From Salminus brasiliensis (lineage: Eukaryota; Chordata; Actinopteri; Characiformes; Bryconidae), in the NCBI RefSeq assembly GCF_030463535.1, contig NC_132878.1, forward strand, positions 94,670,339-94,734,338: 64,000 bases of DNA, in the 5' to 3' direction. Below, in pieces: positions 35,600-47,409 of this stretch (positions within the stretch are counted from its first letter, which is position 1; each line of letters opens with the position of its first letter). The notes under the pieces are model-generated. The model was not told the origin of the DNA. It made no database searches and worked only from the letters and a program-made list of their open reading frames with translations. The position numbers and the translations under genes are program-made.

Positions 35600-36400
35600 G
35601 ATGAGTTATTTTTTACTGTGATAGATATTTATTAAATGTTACATTACAAACAGGCATTTCACAATACACATATGTTTATATATTTTGATCATATGTGTAT
35701 TTTTTATGTTCATGTTTTATAAAAATCCATTGACACGGCAGAGAATGAAGTGCAAAATGCAAAACACAGGCAAACATAATACAAAATGCCCTACTTTGCT
35801 ATACAAAAACACCACTTCATTGAATTGTATTTATTTTTTATTGATTCATATCTTGTATAGTACAACTGTCTTATTAAGCAACAAAAAAACAAGCATACAT
35901 ATAAAATATATGGATAGAGGTCGGGCCCAGAGGGCATTCTTCAGGGCAGGACCAGCTGTAAGCTTTAAATAGTCAGTATTCTGACCACGATATGTATACA
36001 AAAATAGCACCATTTTTCCATTTGAGAAATGTGTATATATACAGAATATCACTCACACTGAACATATTCATAACTAAATGAATACATTCCCTGTACATTT
36101 ACCATCTAAGCTGCTTTGTATATTCACATCTTAATGCTTATGTTCACTGAGCATGTGTTTATTATGCAAAATTAATTTAGTAAAAAAAATAATTGTATAA
36201 AAAATTAAGGTTTAGAGATAGAAATCTGGACCTGCCAGCAGGTCTGCAATTGATACGGGGTTAACTAAGACCTTTTATTTACACCCAAACAAGAATATTT
36301 TCATAGAAATAAGTCATCAATAAAATCTGTAAAGAATATTATAAACAGCTTATGAATAAACTAAACCTGCAGTGCACGTAGGGCAGATTCCCTAGATAAA
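35600..36400. repeat. Duplicated block 3' of receptor C
   Basis: Matches B (19830-20425) and A (9360-9620), including 'cattcttcagggcaggacca', 'ctggacctgccagcagg' and 'cctgcagtgcacgtagggca'. Confidence 0.8.
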
Positions 36401-36439
36401 ACCACACGCCAGAGTTAAGAGGTAAAATCATGGCTCAGC

Positions 36440-36845
36440 TGCAAATGGTTTAGCAGTCTAATGCACTACCACTATGGCCAGGGGGTTGCCAGCTCAAAGA
36501 GTTTGAATACCGAGCCGTGCCACTTTGCCATCAACAGCTAGAGTCTAGGAGAGCACAATTGGCTGTGCTCTCTCCAGGTGGGTAGATGGCGCTCTCTTGC
36601 CTAATCATTCTTCAAGTGATGTTGGCCGACTCAATGTTGGCCTGTTATCTTGTGTGGTGGAGCTGGGACCATGGCGCTTTCCCCCAGTTTGAAAAGATGT
36701 GGTGGCTGGCTTTGCACGTATCAGAGGAGACGTGTTAAGTCCTTACCCTCATAGTGAGGGGAGCATTGCTAGTGCTGGGGGAGCTATGAACGGGTGGGAT
36801 AATTGGCAGTACCAAATCGGGAGTAAAAATAAAAAAAATAAAATT
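36440..36845 (+). mobile_element. tRNA-derived SINE with conserved core
   Basis: A degenerate tRNA-like head ('gtctaatgcactaccacta', 'gtttgaataccgagc') precedes a core 'gagcacaattggctgtgctc' and a tail 'gggataattggcagtaccaa' ending in an A-rich run. The minus-strand element at 28745-28985 shares the core. Confidence 0.7.
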
Positions 36846-37534
36846 GCTCAAAAAAGAGAAAAATCTCTTCTTGCTTATATTTTTCTTTCATTTAAAGTCA
36901 TGTAAAAAAGAATCAGACACCCCATTAAAACCTTTTTTGAGCAAAAACAAACAAACAGACAAACAAAAAATAAACAGCAGGACAAGACTCACAGTTTCAT
37001 CTTTACAAAGCACAGCTTTTAACAGGGTGTCCTAATTTTTTTTACATAAATGTCTGTTATCTTCCAGTGTTTGAAACATATCATCTAGCATCTGTGTTTA
37101 TTAGTCTCTACATGTTTTCTTTTTATCCTAAAAACTTTCACTTTCATATGTTTAAATATATATTTAATAAGCCAAGATTCTAATGGGGTGTGCTATTTTT
37201 TTCACATGTCTGTGTAAACCAGGATTATCAGTGGCTTTGCCATCTATGTGAGATCTGGAACCAGTGGTCTTCTTTGCAAGTACTGTTAGAGGTTCGGAAA
37301 CCACACCATCGTGAAAAAAATATTAATGTGAATGAGCCTGAAAAAAAAGTTGACCCTGTATATCACTGGCAAGCCTTCATGTACAGACACACACTGATTT
37401 ACACTGATCCACCTATACAGTTAAAAGCACATTTTGATCTGTTTGGATTAAGCATCATTACAAACATCACAGCTGAAGCCGAGATGAACTTGAGAAGGCT
37501 TTCGGATCCTGTTGCTTGTTTGGTGCTGAATTGA

Positions 37535-37735
37535 CCAAATGTACACTCTGGTTCTCTGAGCAATGCCATAGAAAAAGCATATTTGGTTCCATAAAGAACA
37601 TAATTTAACATAAAGAAAATAATTTTACAAATTTAAACGTTTTTTACACTTACACATCTCTATTACAGACATAGTTATTTAAGGAACCAAGAGTGGTTCT
37701 TCTATAGCAGCACTCAAAGCCAAAACCATTTCAAG
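37535..37735. mobile_element. Hairpin MITE
   Basis: 'gagcaatgccatagaaaaag' and 'ggttccataaagaacataat' on the left are mirrored by 'ggaaccaagagtggttcttc' and 'tatagcagcactcaaagcc' on the right. Same family as 52000-52275 and 55140-55375. Confidence 0.65.
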
Positions 37736-38416
37736 CTACTTTTTTTATTGAGCATATCTCTGTTTCTTTTAATAGAATTTGTTGATCTGATTGAGGTTTT
37801 TAGCCCATTTGGAGACTCAAACAGGCGCTACACTCTGGTCATTAATATTAATGAGCTTGTTAATATGTCAATTTTGATTGGCCTTTACTAAGATCACTTG
37901 TACAATTACACCCCCGTAACTTCATGGATAAAACCACCCATGTTGCCTGACGTAGCGCTGTTGCCATTGCCGTTGCTGTTGCACTTGTACATGAGTTCTG
38001 GGTCTATGTGAAAGCTCTAAAATAACGCCCGCCAACACTGATAGCGAGCTTTTCATCCCGTTCTGTGGTACATGACCATGAAATACCATTTGAGCAGAAT
38101 ACAAGAGTCCACTTCTGAATCGCTACTCCGAGTTCATTGAATAGAGAGCACTTCCCCTCTATCAAGCTCTAAGGGCAGCCAGTAGCACAGCCAATGACAT
38201 GCAAACAAGTGGCAGATCTTGACCTGTTCTTTATGGGCAGTGACACCATCAAGGGAATGCATCTGAAGAATATCAAAACTCTATTGGCCATGTCTGTGGA
38301 CAGTGGACAAGGATTGGCTATACTGCTCTAATGGTCCTCCAGTCTCTGCAAGATTCCTTCAAGTGTTCCAAAATGCTGGTAAAGACATTCACGGTGATGG
38401 TCCACTGTCCAAACGT
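37736..38416. other. 3' flank of receptor C
   Basis: Non-coding; it probably includes the 3' UTR of the minus-strand receptor ending at 38417. No repeat identity recognised. Confidence 0.45.
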
Positions 38417-39433
38417 CTACACCTGCCTCATTCTCGTTTTGGATGTAGATTCTAGTGAGTACTCATTGGAGCTTTGCGTGGTCTCATCGGCCATGGAGCA
38501 GCTTAACTGGGCACAGCTGCAATCTTTGCAGCAGCAGGACAGATGCAGCTTTTGGAAGAGTCCTTGCATACAGTGTTTGAATGTTCCTCGGAGCGCCGAA
38601 GACGAGAAGTAGAAGATGAAGGGGTCCAGACAGGCGTTGAAGGTGCTGGTGAGCAGTGCGTACACTCTCCAGCTTGGACTGTACCATCCGATGTAACCCA
38701 CCACATGGGACACATTGTAGGGCATGAAGCAGATGATGAAGACAAGGAGGGTGCCAAGGGCGAGCCCAATTGCCCTGAACCGCCTTTTGGGATTGATGTT
38801 GGGGAGTCGAGAGAGGATGAGGATGAAGTTAATGTAGCAGAAGCAGCAGATGATGAAAGGGATGCAGAACAGTACGAAGAACAGCTCCAGGCGGACAGGC
38901 ATGAGGACCTTCAGCTGTTCATGGCTGAAATCCTCATAGCAGGTGTTTCTCAAGGACGGATCGAGGACGGTGTTGTTACTGTGGTCGTAGTACTGCATGA
39001 TGTAGACAATGCTGCAGTGGGCCATGGAAATCACCCAGAATATCACACTGGCTATCACAGCATTGCGGGGACGCCTCTTGAGCTTGTACTTGATGGGGAA
39101 GGCCACTCCGAGGTAGCGCTCTACGCTGATAGCCGTCAAGAGGAAGGTGCTGTTGTAGATGGTGGTGTAGAAGATGAATCCTGAAAGTGGGCAGAGGAAG
39201 TAGCTCATGGTCCATTTCATGTCAGACGCCTCTTTCATCCGGAAGGGGAGGAAGAAGAGGAAGACCAGGTCTGAGATGGTGAGGCTAAGCAAGAGCACAT
39301 CGATTGGCGCAGGGTTCTGCTTCACCTTTCGGACAAAGGTGTAGAGGGCCAGGAGGTTGGCAGGAAGACCCGTAATTAGCGTGATGCTGTATACCGCCAG
39401 GACCAGGTCACTCAGTTGTCTTGTCCACTGCAT
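38417..39433 (-). CDS. ffar3-like: Free fatty acid receptor 2/3-like GPCR (copy C)
   Basis: A 338-residue seven-transmembrane receptor. Landmarks are 'LTISDLVFLFFLPFRM' in TM2, C81/C165, 'CPLSGFIFYTTIY' in TM3 with Y89, ERY at 105-107, 'MPVRLEL' with R181, 'FMPYNVSHVVG' with Y239 and H243, R256, and 'DPFIF' at 270-274. It therefore keeps the Arg-His-Arg carboxylate site of FFAR2/FFAR3. The sequon N153-N-T sits in loop 2. The tail has a Cys cluster (residues 300-312), a likely palmitoylation region, and a Ser/Thr-rich end. The frame stays open upstream to 39583, but the acceptor 'cttctacag' at 39460-39459 shows that the extra 50 residues are intronic. The start is the ATG at 39433. It looks like the intact parent or sister of copy B. 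TM2-TM3 and TM7 resemble FFAR3, but orthology is unresolved. Confidence 0.94.
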   Translation of the reverse strand: MQWTRQLSDLVLAVYSITLITGLPANLLALYTFVRKVKQNPAPIDVLLLSLTISDLVFLFFLPFRMKEASDMKWTMSYFLCPLSGFIFYTTIYNSTFLLTAISVERYLGVAFPIKYKLKRRPRNAVIASVIFWVISMAHCSIVYIMQYYDHSNNTVLDPSLRNTCYEDFSHEQLKVLMPVRLELFFVLFCIPFIICCFCYINFILILSRLPNINPKRRFRAIGLALGTLLVFIICFMPYNVSHVVGYIGWYSPSWRVYALLTSTFNACLDPFIFYFSSSALRGTFKHCMQGLFQKLHLSCCCKDCSCAQLSCSMADETTQSSNEYSLESTSKTRMRQV

Positions 39434-40264
39434 GGTGCCGTTGTAGGTCAACAGAAATCTGTAGAAGAGAAGCAGATCAGAGTCAGATGTCTTGATAGTA
39501 AGTCTGATATTTGATTGAGCTTCCCAAGCTACCATAGTAGTCTTCAACCCTGCTCCTGAAGAGCCTGCAGACTTTGAATCCAACCCCAGTGCAACCCTAA
39601 TTCATGTAAAGGTAGGTCTCCAGAAGCAGGGTTGGAGACCACTGTGGTACACCAACCCCAAGCTAAGATTTTGTGTAGTTTGCTGGAGAACCTTGGGTTG
39701 ACCAGTGGTTTGATCCTGTAAACCCAACACCTGCCAACCCAAGGTTCTCCAGCAATACCATAGTTTTATACCATATACCAATACCATACTACCATAGTGG
39801 TATTACCATATAACATATCCGATACCATAGTGGTAATATGGCATTACCATTAATTACCATTACCATTAATAGCATAGTTTTTAAACCATCCACTGGGGCA
39901 CACCAACCCAACGTTTTTCAGCAAACTGCCACAAGTCCAAGCATTGGGTTGGTGGACCTTCTCCTGGAGATCTACATTTTTACAGACAGTTGTCCCCTTT
40001 TGATTTTTAATTGAAATCTGCATGATGGTTTTCCTAACCCCCCCCTTAATTGACAGCAAAATCCCAGGCTGCTTTAGTTGCCAGTCCAGTGCCAAAGTAG
40101 ATCCACCTTCAATATCAGGTCTGCTGCCAACTCATGCCAGCACATGCGAAAAAAGTACAATAGAGGGTTGACAAACAATATGAGTAAAGTCAGCCGTACA
40201 GTTTACAGCGTAGTGACCTTGTTATGCTGCTTATCACAGTTGCCTAAAAATGCTAACACTATAT

Positions 40265-40440
40265 TTTCAGTGTAACAGTTGGTTGTAGTGGTGGATGTTG
40301 CATAGTGGGTAGAAATACTGCATTCCCTTTGACAGACTAGTGTTTGGCAAGCCCATCATACTGCACCAATAAGAGTCCTTGGGCAAGACTTCAAACCCTA
40401 CATTCTCAAGCCCCAAATGCTGTAAATGTTAATATAAAGC
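40265..40440 (+). mobile_element. Diverged SINE-like repeat in intron, copy in C
   Basis: Counterpart of 26105-26260, with 'caccaataagagtccttggg' and a terminal 'caaatgctgtaaatgttaat'. Confidence 0.55.
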
Positions 40441-40624
40441 CTAAAACAGAAGATCTGACTCACATTCGGACTGATTTGGCAATTTTGCAAAGCTAGGATA
40501 TGTATCTGAAGTCAGGAAATGAAGCTGAACTTAAGAAACCTTATTTTGCAGAAGCTGCTGACCCCAATTCAGTGCTAACTAAAGTCGTCATGGTGACTAA
40601 ACCGATTTGAGTTAGAAGATTTCT

Positions 40625-41408
40625 GGAATACCGGCCCGGGAGTAAGAATCTGACCGGCAGCATTAGACTGTTGATGTCTGCTTGGTGAAAAGTCGGGGCA
40701 GTGTGCTCGGAGACCTTCCACTTTCAATCCCTGTAAGCTTGTAGTTTATGCTAACTCAGACCGCACACAAAAAATGAGCAGTCTTTTAGCGAGATGCTAG
40801 CTGAGAACTAATTCTTTTGGGTTCACATTTTAAGGGCAATCCTCAGAGTAGAGCATTGACTAGCATGATAGCTTCCAGTGGTTTATATTGTGAATCGTGT
40901 GTTAATGGCAGTATAAACCTGCTGTGATTTTAAAGAGCGAGGTTGTTCCAAACCTGGATAATGCGCCCCCTAGAGGTTATAAATTCAGTACTACAGACTC
41001 CACAACTCTGTAGCCACAGTTGATGATGAAACAGTGAGGATCGGACTACAAAAACATTCATTCCATGCCCGTTATCTCCAGCCAAAACTGTGCAGGAATG
41101 AGCCTGTTTGCTCAAAACAGAGGGAACGGCTCACATAGCGAACGAGAGCCAATTAGCGCTAGCCCTCCAGCTCAGGAAATGTGCGTATTAAAAAGAAGAA
41201 TCTCTCCTAACTCCAAAGAGGCTCGCTATTAACCACAGACAAGAGAGCGCCTATCAGCAGGAAAGGCAACTGGTTGTCGGCTCTTTCCAGAGTGAAGTTT
41301 GTAAAAAGCCTCTGTTAATCCCTCTTCTAATACCCTGTGTCTATATAAGCCCTTTGACTCTCTTTATGTGCAGTGGAGAAATAACATTATTTCCACATCA
41401 CAGTGATG
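40625..41408. repeat. Conserved receptor intron block, copy C
   Basis: Near-identical to 26446-27235. It includes the plus-strand TATATAAG at 41342-41349. It has no credible ORF; similarity between units is uniform rather than codon-like. Confidence 0.8.
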
Positions 41409-41575
41409 GCTTTGTGATGACTGAGCCTAATACATAGTTGGATGATGCAGCGTTATCATGGTGGTTTGTGGTATAATAGACCACACCAGCACCTCTGAGG
41501 ACTGAGCATACAAGCCGTACTGAATAGCCTGTCTGCAGCCGTGACCAGTCTGTCGTGATCGGTGCTTGTGTGGCC

Positions 41576-41756
41576 AGTGTTTGTCTAATTAACTGCTTAA
41601 CACTGCAAGGCTTATCACACACTAAGGTGTATTACTCAGTAACTACAGGGACTTCTGTACAAACTGGTGGGGCCATTCTTTGGTAATAGAAGCTTGCAGT
41701 AACACTCTAGGCCCGCCGGCTTTGCAGTGTTAAGCAGTTAATTAGACAAACACTGA
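41576..41756. mobile_element. Palindromic MITE-like insertion
   Basis: 'cagtgtttgtctaattaact' with 'gcttaacactgcaa' at the left is repeated inverted at 41720-41756 ('ttgcagtgttaagcagttaa' with 'ttagacaaacactg'), giving arms of about 36 bp. B lacks the palindrome at this site but retains 'tctaattaact'. Confidence 0.7.
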
Positions 41757-42229
41757 CCTATGCCTTGCCGGCAGGCCTAAAGTGTTACTGCAAGCTAATT
41801 TATTAAACGATTCAATGATTCTGCCATCAAGAAAAGGTTGAATATCCAACCCGAATTCTGCCAGAAGCTTGATTACAGCTACCAAAAGTGTCTGGTCCAA
41901 ATTTAAGGTGTGCTCTATATACATTTTTGATCCTGTGGCAATTTATAAAATGTTTTCTATTAAAAATGTGTGTTTTCACTTAAGACAAGCCGACCATATT
42001 CACCATTACATGGAATTTGGCCTCCACCTTCCCATTCCGCCACCCCGAATGTACTAATTATGAGGGTTATTTTATTTGACTGAGCACTACACCCAAAAAA
42101 TACATCAGACTGATATAGAGTAACATTAAGATACCCCATAAAAGCAGTAAGGGCTTCCTCCTTGCACATCCTCTGTGTTAATCAGGCTTGTTTGGCTACT
42201 TTCTAATGCAATACTTAAACTGTGGCAAG

Positions 42230-42440
42230 AGCTACCTGCTACCGTGATGACATTTGACACTGCTGGACACTTCTTTACTCATCTTGTGGTCATCTGAACA
42301 TGTTGGCAGTTCTTCGCGGACAGATGTAGGGCTGATTTCGAACTGTTCTGAGATATTTTTAGAACCCCTTCCCAGACTCACTCTCAGCTCTCTGGATCTG
42401 GCCATGAGGATGATCTTCTTCACCAATCATGTCAACCATC
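42230..42440 (-). mobile_element. Possible DNA-transposon remnant
   Basis: The minus-strand frame starts 'MVKKIILMARSRELRVSLG' and continues with 'ISEQFEISPTSVREE', loosely like the N-terminal helix-turn-helix of Tc1/mariner enzymes. No catalytic motif is present. The sequence is absent from units A and B. Confidence 0.3.
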
Positions 42441-43108
42441 AAGAGCTGACCAGACTAAATGTCTGAGGTTTAAAGACAGACTCCTCCAGAACCCTCCATG
42501 TTCTGATCATCTGCAGCTGATTCTAATTTTTCACATTTCAATAGTAATAAATGTGGGGGGTTTAAACCTTTTCCTCAAACTGAATCTCTATGAATGACAT
42601 TTAACAGGTTATTTTTAAAGATTTTTCTTCAGTTTTATGTTTTACAAGACTGTTGTATTGTCCACATCAAATGATGAAATCTACAGAAAATCATTCATAT
42701 GCAACATACTAGATATTCAGATGCTAATGTAGGCCTCCTCAGACACCAAACCAGCCATCTTCATCAGAATTCCCCTCATTCCACTGCGTCCTCTCGGATC
42801 ACACGTCCAAGTGGGCATTAAAGCCCACGTCCAGTTACTGATCTTAAGCAGGGAGCGGCATAATGCATGTTTTTGGGCCGAGGTGCTGAGTTATTTTCAT
42901 GCTAAAGACCACCTACACAAGTCCAGAGACATGAAAGAGAGGGTTTCCCGTTCTCCCGCTTTACAGGACATGAGTTTTAAAGAGTGCAGTGAAGCTTCAG
43001 GGCGTCTGTATTCTGTATTTGCTGTTCTGCTTCGAAAGGGAAAGAGTGAACAGCCCTTAACGCCGAGCACAAAGACAGCAAGTCTGAAATGTGAAAGCAA
43101 ACACTTAC

Positions 43109-43183
43109 CTGCGCTGGTCTGTGTGGAGAACCCAGGCTCAGATCTGACTAATGTGCTCAGGCTCTCGTGCAGCAGTTTATATA
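43109..43183 (-). promoter_or_regulatory. TATA box and non-coding exon 1 of receptor C
   Basis: Minus-strand TATATAAA (plus 43176-43183) is followed about 70 bp later by the donor 'cagcgcag|gtaagt' at 43109/43108. The element is conserved with A and B, including the exon sequence 'gggttctccacacagaccag'. This is the best candidate for the shared receptor promoter. Confidence 0.65.
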
Positions 43184-43524
43184 GTGATGTAGCAATGAGT
43201 GTATTTCAGCAGTGACATGTCAGAAAGAAGAAACACTCACTTCCTCTTTAGCATTTATTTATTTATTTCCTTCACTTTCTCAACACTAACCATGTAGTGA
43301 CCAAACAAGCAATTGATACACTCAGACACACACTGCTGATACTGATCTTTGTTTGCCAGCCCTCCTTGGATTAAGTACAGTTTATTAGGAGGTGTAACCT
43401 TGAAGAACTCGACCCAAACTCAACCAGTTTCCTCAGCTGAGAGGAAACTTGTTCAGAAGGTCAGGAACAACCCAAGAACCACCGAGCCTGCCATTAACTC
43501 CAAGCTGCTGGACCACCAGTATCA

Positions 43525-43587
43525 CTGTGTACATTCATGCACTATGTACAGTGAAATGTGTCCTCTGCATTTGACCCATCTGTAGTG

Positions 43588-43631
<44 letters not shown>

Positions 43632-43826
43632 GAACTAGGGGCAGTGAGCACACACACAGCCAACCCCAGAGCCTCAGCCCCAGCCAACTCCAGCATCCGG
43701 GGAGCAGAGAGGGTGAAGGGTCTTGCTTAAGGGGGCTTAACAGTGGCAGCTTGCCGAGCCTGGGTATCGAACCCACAACCCTGTCATCAATAGTCCAGAG
43801 CTCTAACCACTGAACCACCACTGCCA
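43525..43826 (-). mobile_element. tRNA-derived SINE with internal CA repeat
   Basis: The minus strand has an A box TGGTTCAGTGG (plus 43808-43818) and a B box GGTTCGATACC (plus 43763-43773), spaced as in tRNA genes. The body ends with 'aggacacatttcactgtaca'. A CA run at 43590-43627 lies within it. Confidence 0.85.
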
Positions 43827-43864
43827 GATTGAAGAATTAGAAGAGACTTGATTACTGCAGCTCT

Positions 43865-44405
43865 CTTCAATGCTCCTAAATTCAGCCATGTTCATCTCCT
43901 CCTCTGCTGCGTTCTCTCTTCACCGGCTTCCTGTAGCTGCTGCCCAGGTCATCAGATTCAAACCCCTGACTCTGGTCTACAAAGCCAAGACTGGACCAGC
44001 CAGCCCCTCCGTACTTGATGGCGATGGTCAGAAGCCGAAGTACGGCTTGGCTCGACCCGCCATCCTTTAAGAACCACGGAAGACGAGCGTCCAGATTTTT
44101 TTTTTGTCCTGCACTGAAGTGGTGGAACGAACTTCCCCTGAGTGTCCAAACAGCAGAGTCCAACACTCACTGTCCTCAAACCCAGACTGAAGACCCTCCT
44201 CCTCTTCTGAGAGTACTTGGGCGAATAGTAGAGTATTATGGTCTCCATACTGACTTGTGTTTAGTAGAGTCTAAGATTAGAGGAGCTTTGAATTATTAGT
44301 CTATTCAGACTAGCTGAGGTTTCTCTTGAGTAAATAGTGAAGCATTTTTGTAAGTCGCTCTGGAGAACAGCGTCTGTTAAATGCCTTAAATGTAGATGTT
44401 GATGT
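43865..44405 (+). mobile_element. LINE 3' fragment (second LINE family)
   Basis: The translated pieces 'LHRLPVAAAQVIRFKPLTLV', 'YKAKTGPASPSVL', 'CPALKWWNELPLSVQTAES' and 'LKPRLKTLL' are the typical C-terminus of CR1/L2-type LINE proteins, broken by frameshifts. The 3' UTR ends 'aagtcgctctggagaacagc' ... 'ttaaatgccttaaatgtaga'. Related copies are at 52345-52700 and 61735-62290 (minus). Confidence 0.8.
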
Positions 44406-47405
44406 AAATCCCAGTACTGCCATGGCATTCCCGCCCATCCACTGTTGGAAATGTAACTACTATATGAGGATATTTAGCCATTGCAATCTGCCAACTGCAA
44501 AAAACCCTTCGCTTGTTTATATCCCCTGGCAGATAAACACAGAGCAAGTCACTCCTGGATACATCATTTAATGATGAAAGATTAATTACCCACATTAAAA
44601 CAACAAAGGCTCAGAATTATTACAGTTTGATCACAGTGACTTGAAGCATCTGGAGAACACACATAAACTAAAGTGTGCTGTTTAGTTGCTGAGTTAGAAA
44701 GAAACGTTAGAAATGTGACAGTTTTGCACTGCTAAGAAGGATGGCAGGTCAGTCATCCCCCAATTTCCCCTGTTTCTCTTTGTGAGAGCCTGTACACGGG
44801 TTTCCACAGCTGAAACACCCTCTGCATTCAAAGTCATGTCTTTACTGTATCCAGAAATCCCCCAAATAATGCCTAATGTCTGAGAGCATGGAGTCCTTAT
44901 ATTCCCAGATTCCCATGCTTTCACGCAGTGTGTTTAATTAACTTCTAGCACATTTTTAACTTCTAGCAACTTATTCAATTATATTTAATGGGTAGAATTA
45001 ATTAGACTTCCCTTACCAACATATTTGATCAAATATTTAATAATAACAGATTTGATAATAATATATATTTTAGTATAAACCTATGCAGTGTAAAAGTATA
45101 TTTTAGTAAGTAAAATATGGAGTCCTTATATTCCCAGACATGTTTTCGCACAGTGTGTTTAATTAACTTATAGCACATTCTAGCAATTTCTATTTTTTTT
45201 AACTTCATTTCAATACATTTTCATTTAATAAAGCATTTTAAATGTATTTAACCTAGTAAACACGTTTTAAAGTATGTACATTTTTAAAAGAAAAAACATG
45301 AACAAGTTAAATTATCTGCATTATTTATTGAAAGAAGTTTTGCTGCTGATCTGTCAAAAAAATTACATTTCACCTGTAAAAATTGTTAAGTGAAACTAAA
45401 TTATCTGCATAATTTATTTAAACAAGTGAAATTATCTGCATTATTGGTTGAAACAAGTTTTGTCTAACTGCTGATCGGTTATTAACTTAATAAAAAAAAT
45501 ATTTTCTGCAAAATCAAGTAATCAATCAACCCCTGTTAATTGTTAAAAAGTGTTAATTGATTTTTTTTAGTTTATTATATATTATATTATTATAAACTAC
45601 TTGTGTTATTTCCTAAAACAAACTAAATTTGATGTACTATTTCTTAAAAAAGGAAAAATTATATGTCAACAGATAAGACATTTGTTCTAGAGACTGAATT
45701 AAATTGATTAACTAATATTCTTACTACAGCGTCATAATTAGAATTATTAGATATTAAGCCTAGAATTAAGATGATTATCCTTTCAAGGATATTACTGTAG
45801 GGTGTGTGATGTATGCAAGATCCTCAGATACTCTCTAACTCAAAACTGTTGCATTTAGGGACTTTCCTTTTCAGAAGGAGCTTCTGTTTTCCAGTTTTGA
45901 TCATTTCAACACTTCTAGAGCCAAAGCTGGTCTGTTTTAAACCTGTGGTTATAAAAACCAATAGCATGAAACAATGGTCAGCTTTTTGTGACCATTCTTT
46001 CGAAATGGTATATATCAGCAATTTGTCTTTGTAGTGAAACTCTTGGTTGTACTATGTGGTGCAATAAGCAAAATGGAAACACTTGTGCAATTCTGGATGC
46101 CATATAGTCCCTCTTATTTCAACAGGCACACTGCAAGAATGAGGTACCAATCAATATACTGTTCTTTTGGAGAGTCCAGTAAGTTGTCTTGTAACTTATT
46201 TTAGTTTTTTCTGACCTTTGAAGTCATCTCTAGGCTTTTTTATTCCATATATCTAGTGAAAGTGTTTTATTCAGGAAATAATGCTTTAAAACATTAGCCT
46301 GAAACCATGAAAAAACACATTTTCACTAAATAAAATTGTTTAAAAAACATTATATTATATTGTATATTACTATTACAAAAGCCAAAATAGTGTATTTAAT
46401 GGGTAGAATTAATAAGACTTCCCTTACCAACATATTTGATAATATATTTGATATGAACAGATTTGATAATAATATATATTTTACAATTATCTGATTTTTC
46501 ATTCAAGTTATTGTTTTTTTTTAAAGAAACGTATTTAAATAAGTAGTATCTTATTTGAAGTAAAAAAATAAGTACATTTCATACTGAATTTTAACATTTT
46601 TGTATTTTTTACCAGACACTTTTTTCATAGTTTTCCAGAAGTAAAATATTAAACTTTTATTTAAAAAATATTGTGTCTAATATATTTTTTAGCATCTAGT
46701 CTAAGGTTGCCCACATAATCAGTCATATCATTTAAACCACCTGTCTAATATTGTGTAATATCATGCCCCCAAAACAGCATTGATTCATTAAGGCATGGAA
46801 CCCACAAGACCTCTATTGTGGTATCTGGCACCAAGACGTTAGCAGCAGATTCTGTAATCTGCAAGTCCTGTAAGTTGTGAGGTGGGGCCTCCATTAACAT
46901 CAGTGAGCCCTAGGTACCCATGACCCCATCTCTTGACAGGTGCCCTTGGAATCAGATAATCAGTATTATTCACTTGACCTGGCAGTGGTTTTAATGTTAT
47001 GGCTGATAGCTGAAGGTATACTCATTCACTGAAAGCAAATTAATGAACACTGTTGATCCATATTTGTCGTGGTTTCCAACGCTTCAAATTGAGGAACTTT
47101 CTGCGGATCTCTGGGCCTCAATATTCACTGACGAGTTGTAAAGCATGTTGCAAAACTTCTACAAGTGTTTCTGAGTCTAATTTTGAGAACATGCGAGTAC
47201 TGACTCAGCATTCTGCTCAGCTTTCATTCTGTATTCAGGTTCAGGCCTGAATTTGGAAAACCAGTTTCAAGGACATCATCTGTGTCCTCAAATATACTTC
47301 TCTTCATTTAATACACAATGAGAACAAAAGCCATTAGAACTATCTATAAAACCCAGAGGCAAAATATAAGAATGTCTTCCAGAATAACCGATGAATGGAA
47401 GTGAC
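44406..47405. other. AT-rich non-coding DNA within unit C
   Basis: No protein-like ORF. Local phrases repeat: 'tggagtccttatattcccag' at 44890 and 45118, and 'gggtagaattaattagactt' at 44990 and, nearly, 46400. This shows internal duplication. The stretch has no counterpart in units A and B that I can see. Confidence 0.45.
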
Positions 47406-47409
47406 AAAT

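Larger units (their letters stand above)
39459..43108 (-). other. Candidate 5' intron of receptor C
   Basis: The acceptor ends at 39459 and the donor 'cgcag|gtaagt' has its exon side at 43109. The 3.65-kb intron includes the conserved block 40625-41408, a C-specific palindromic MITE at 41576-41756 and further C-specific sequence to about 42540. Splice sites are identical in B. Confidence 0.6.

Noticed and set aside
38543-39184. 213-residue acidic frame on the plus strand over receptor C (also 21011-21694 over B and 1770-2219 over D)
   Set aside because: These are antisense shadows of the receptor exon. Conservation follows the receptor codons, and the composition (Glu/Asp/Gly/Val) is what a reversed membrane-protein gene gives.
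39434-39583. N-terminal 50-residue extension of receptor C
   Set aside because: It crosses the splice acceptor at 39460-39459 and is not conserved as protein in B, where the frame is open for only six codons upstream of the ATG.
42811-43215. Conserved novel 134-165-residue protein (copies at 12311 and 28025)
   Set aside because: Its start relies on a block shared by recent duplicates, so conservation is expected without selection. Its C-terminus differs in each copy. The opposite strand has a better explanation (TATA box and splice donor).
43882-44248. Minus-strand frames at 43882-44248 and plus-strand frame 61941-62279
   Set aside because: They are antisense shadows of LINE C-terminal fragments; the family motifs read on the other strand.
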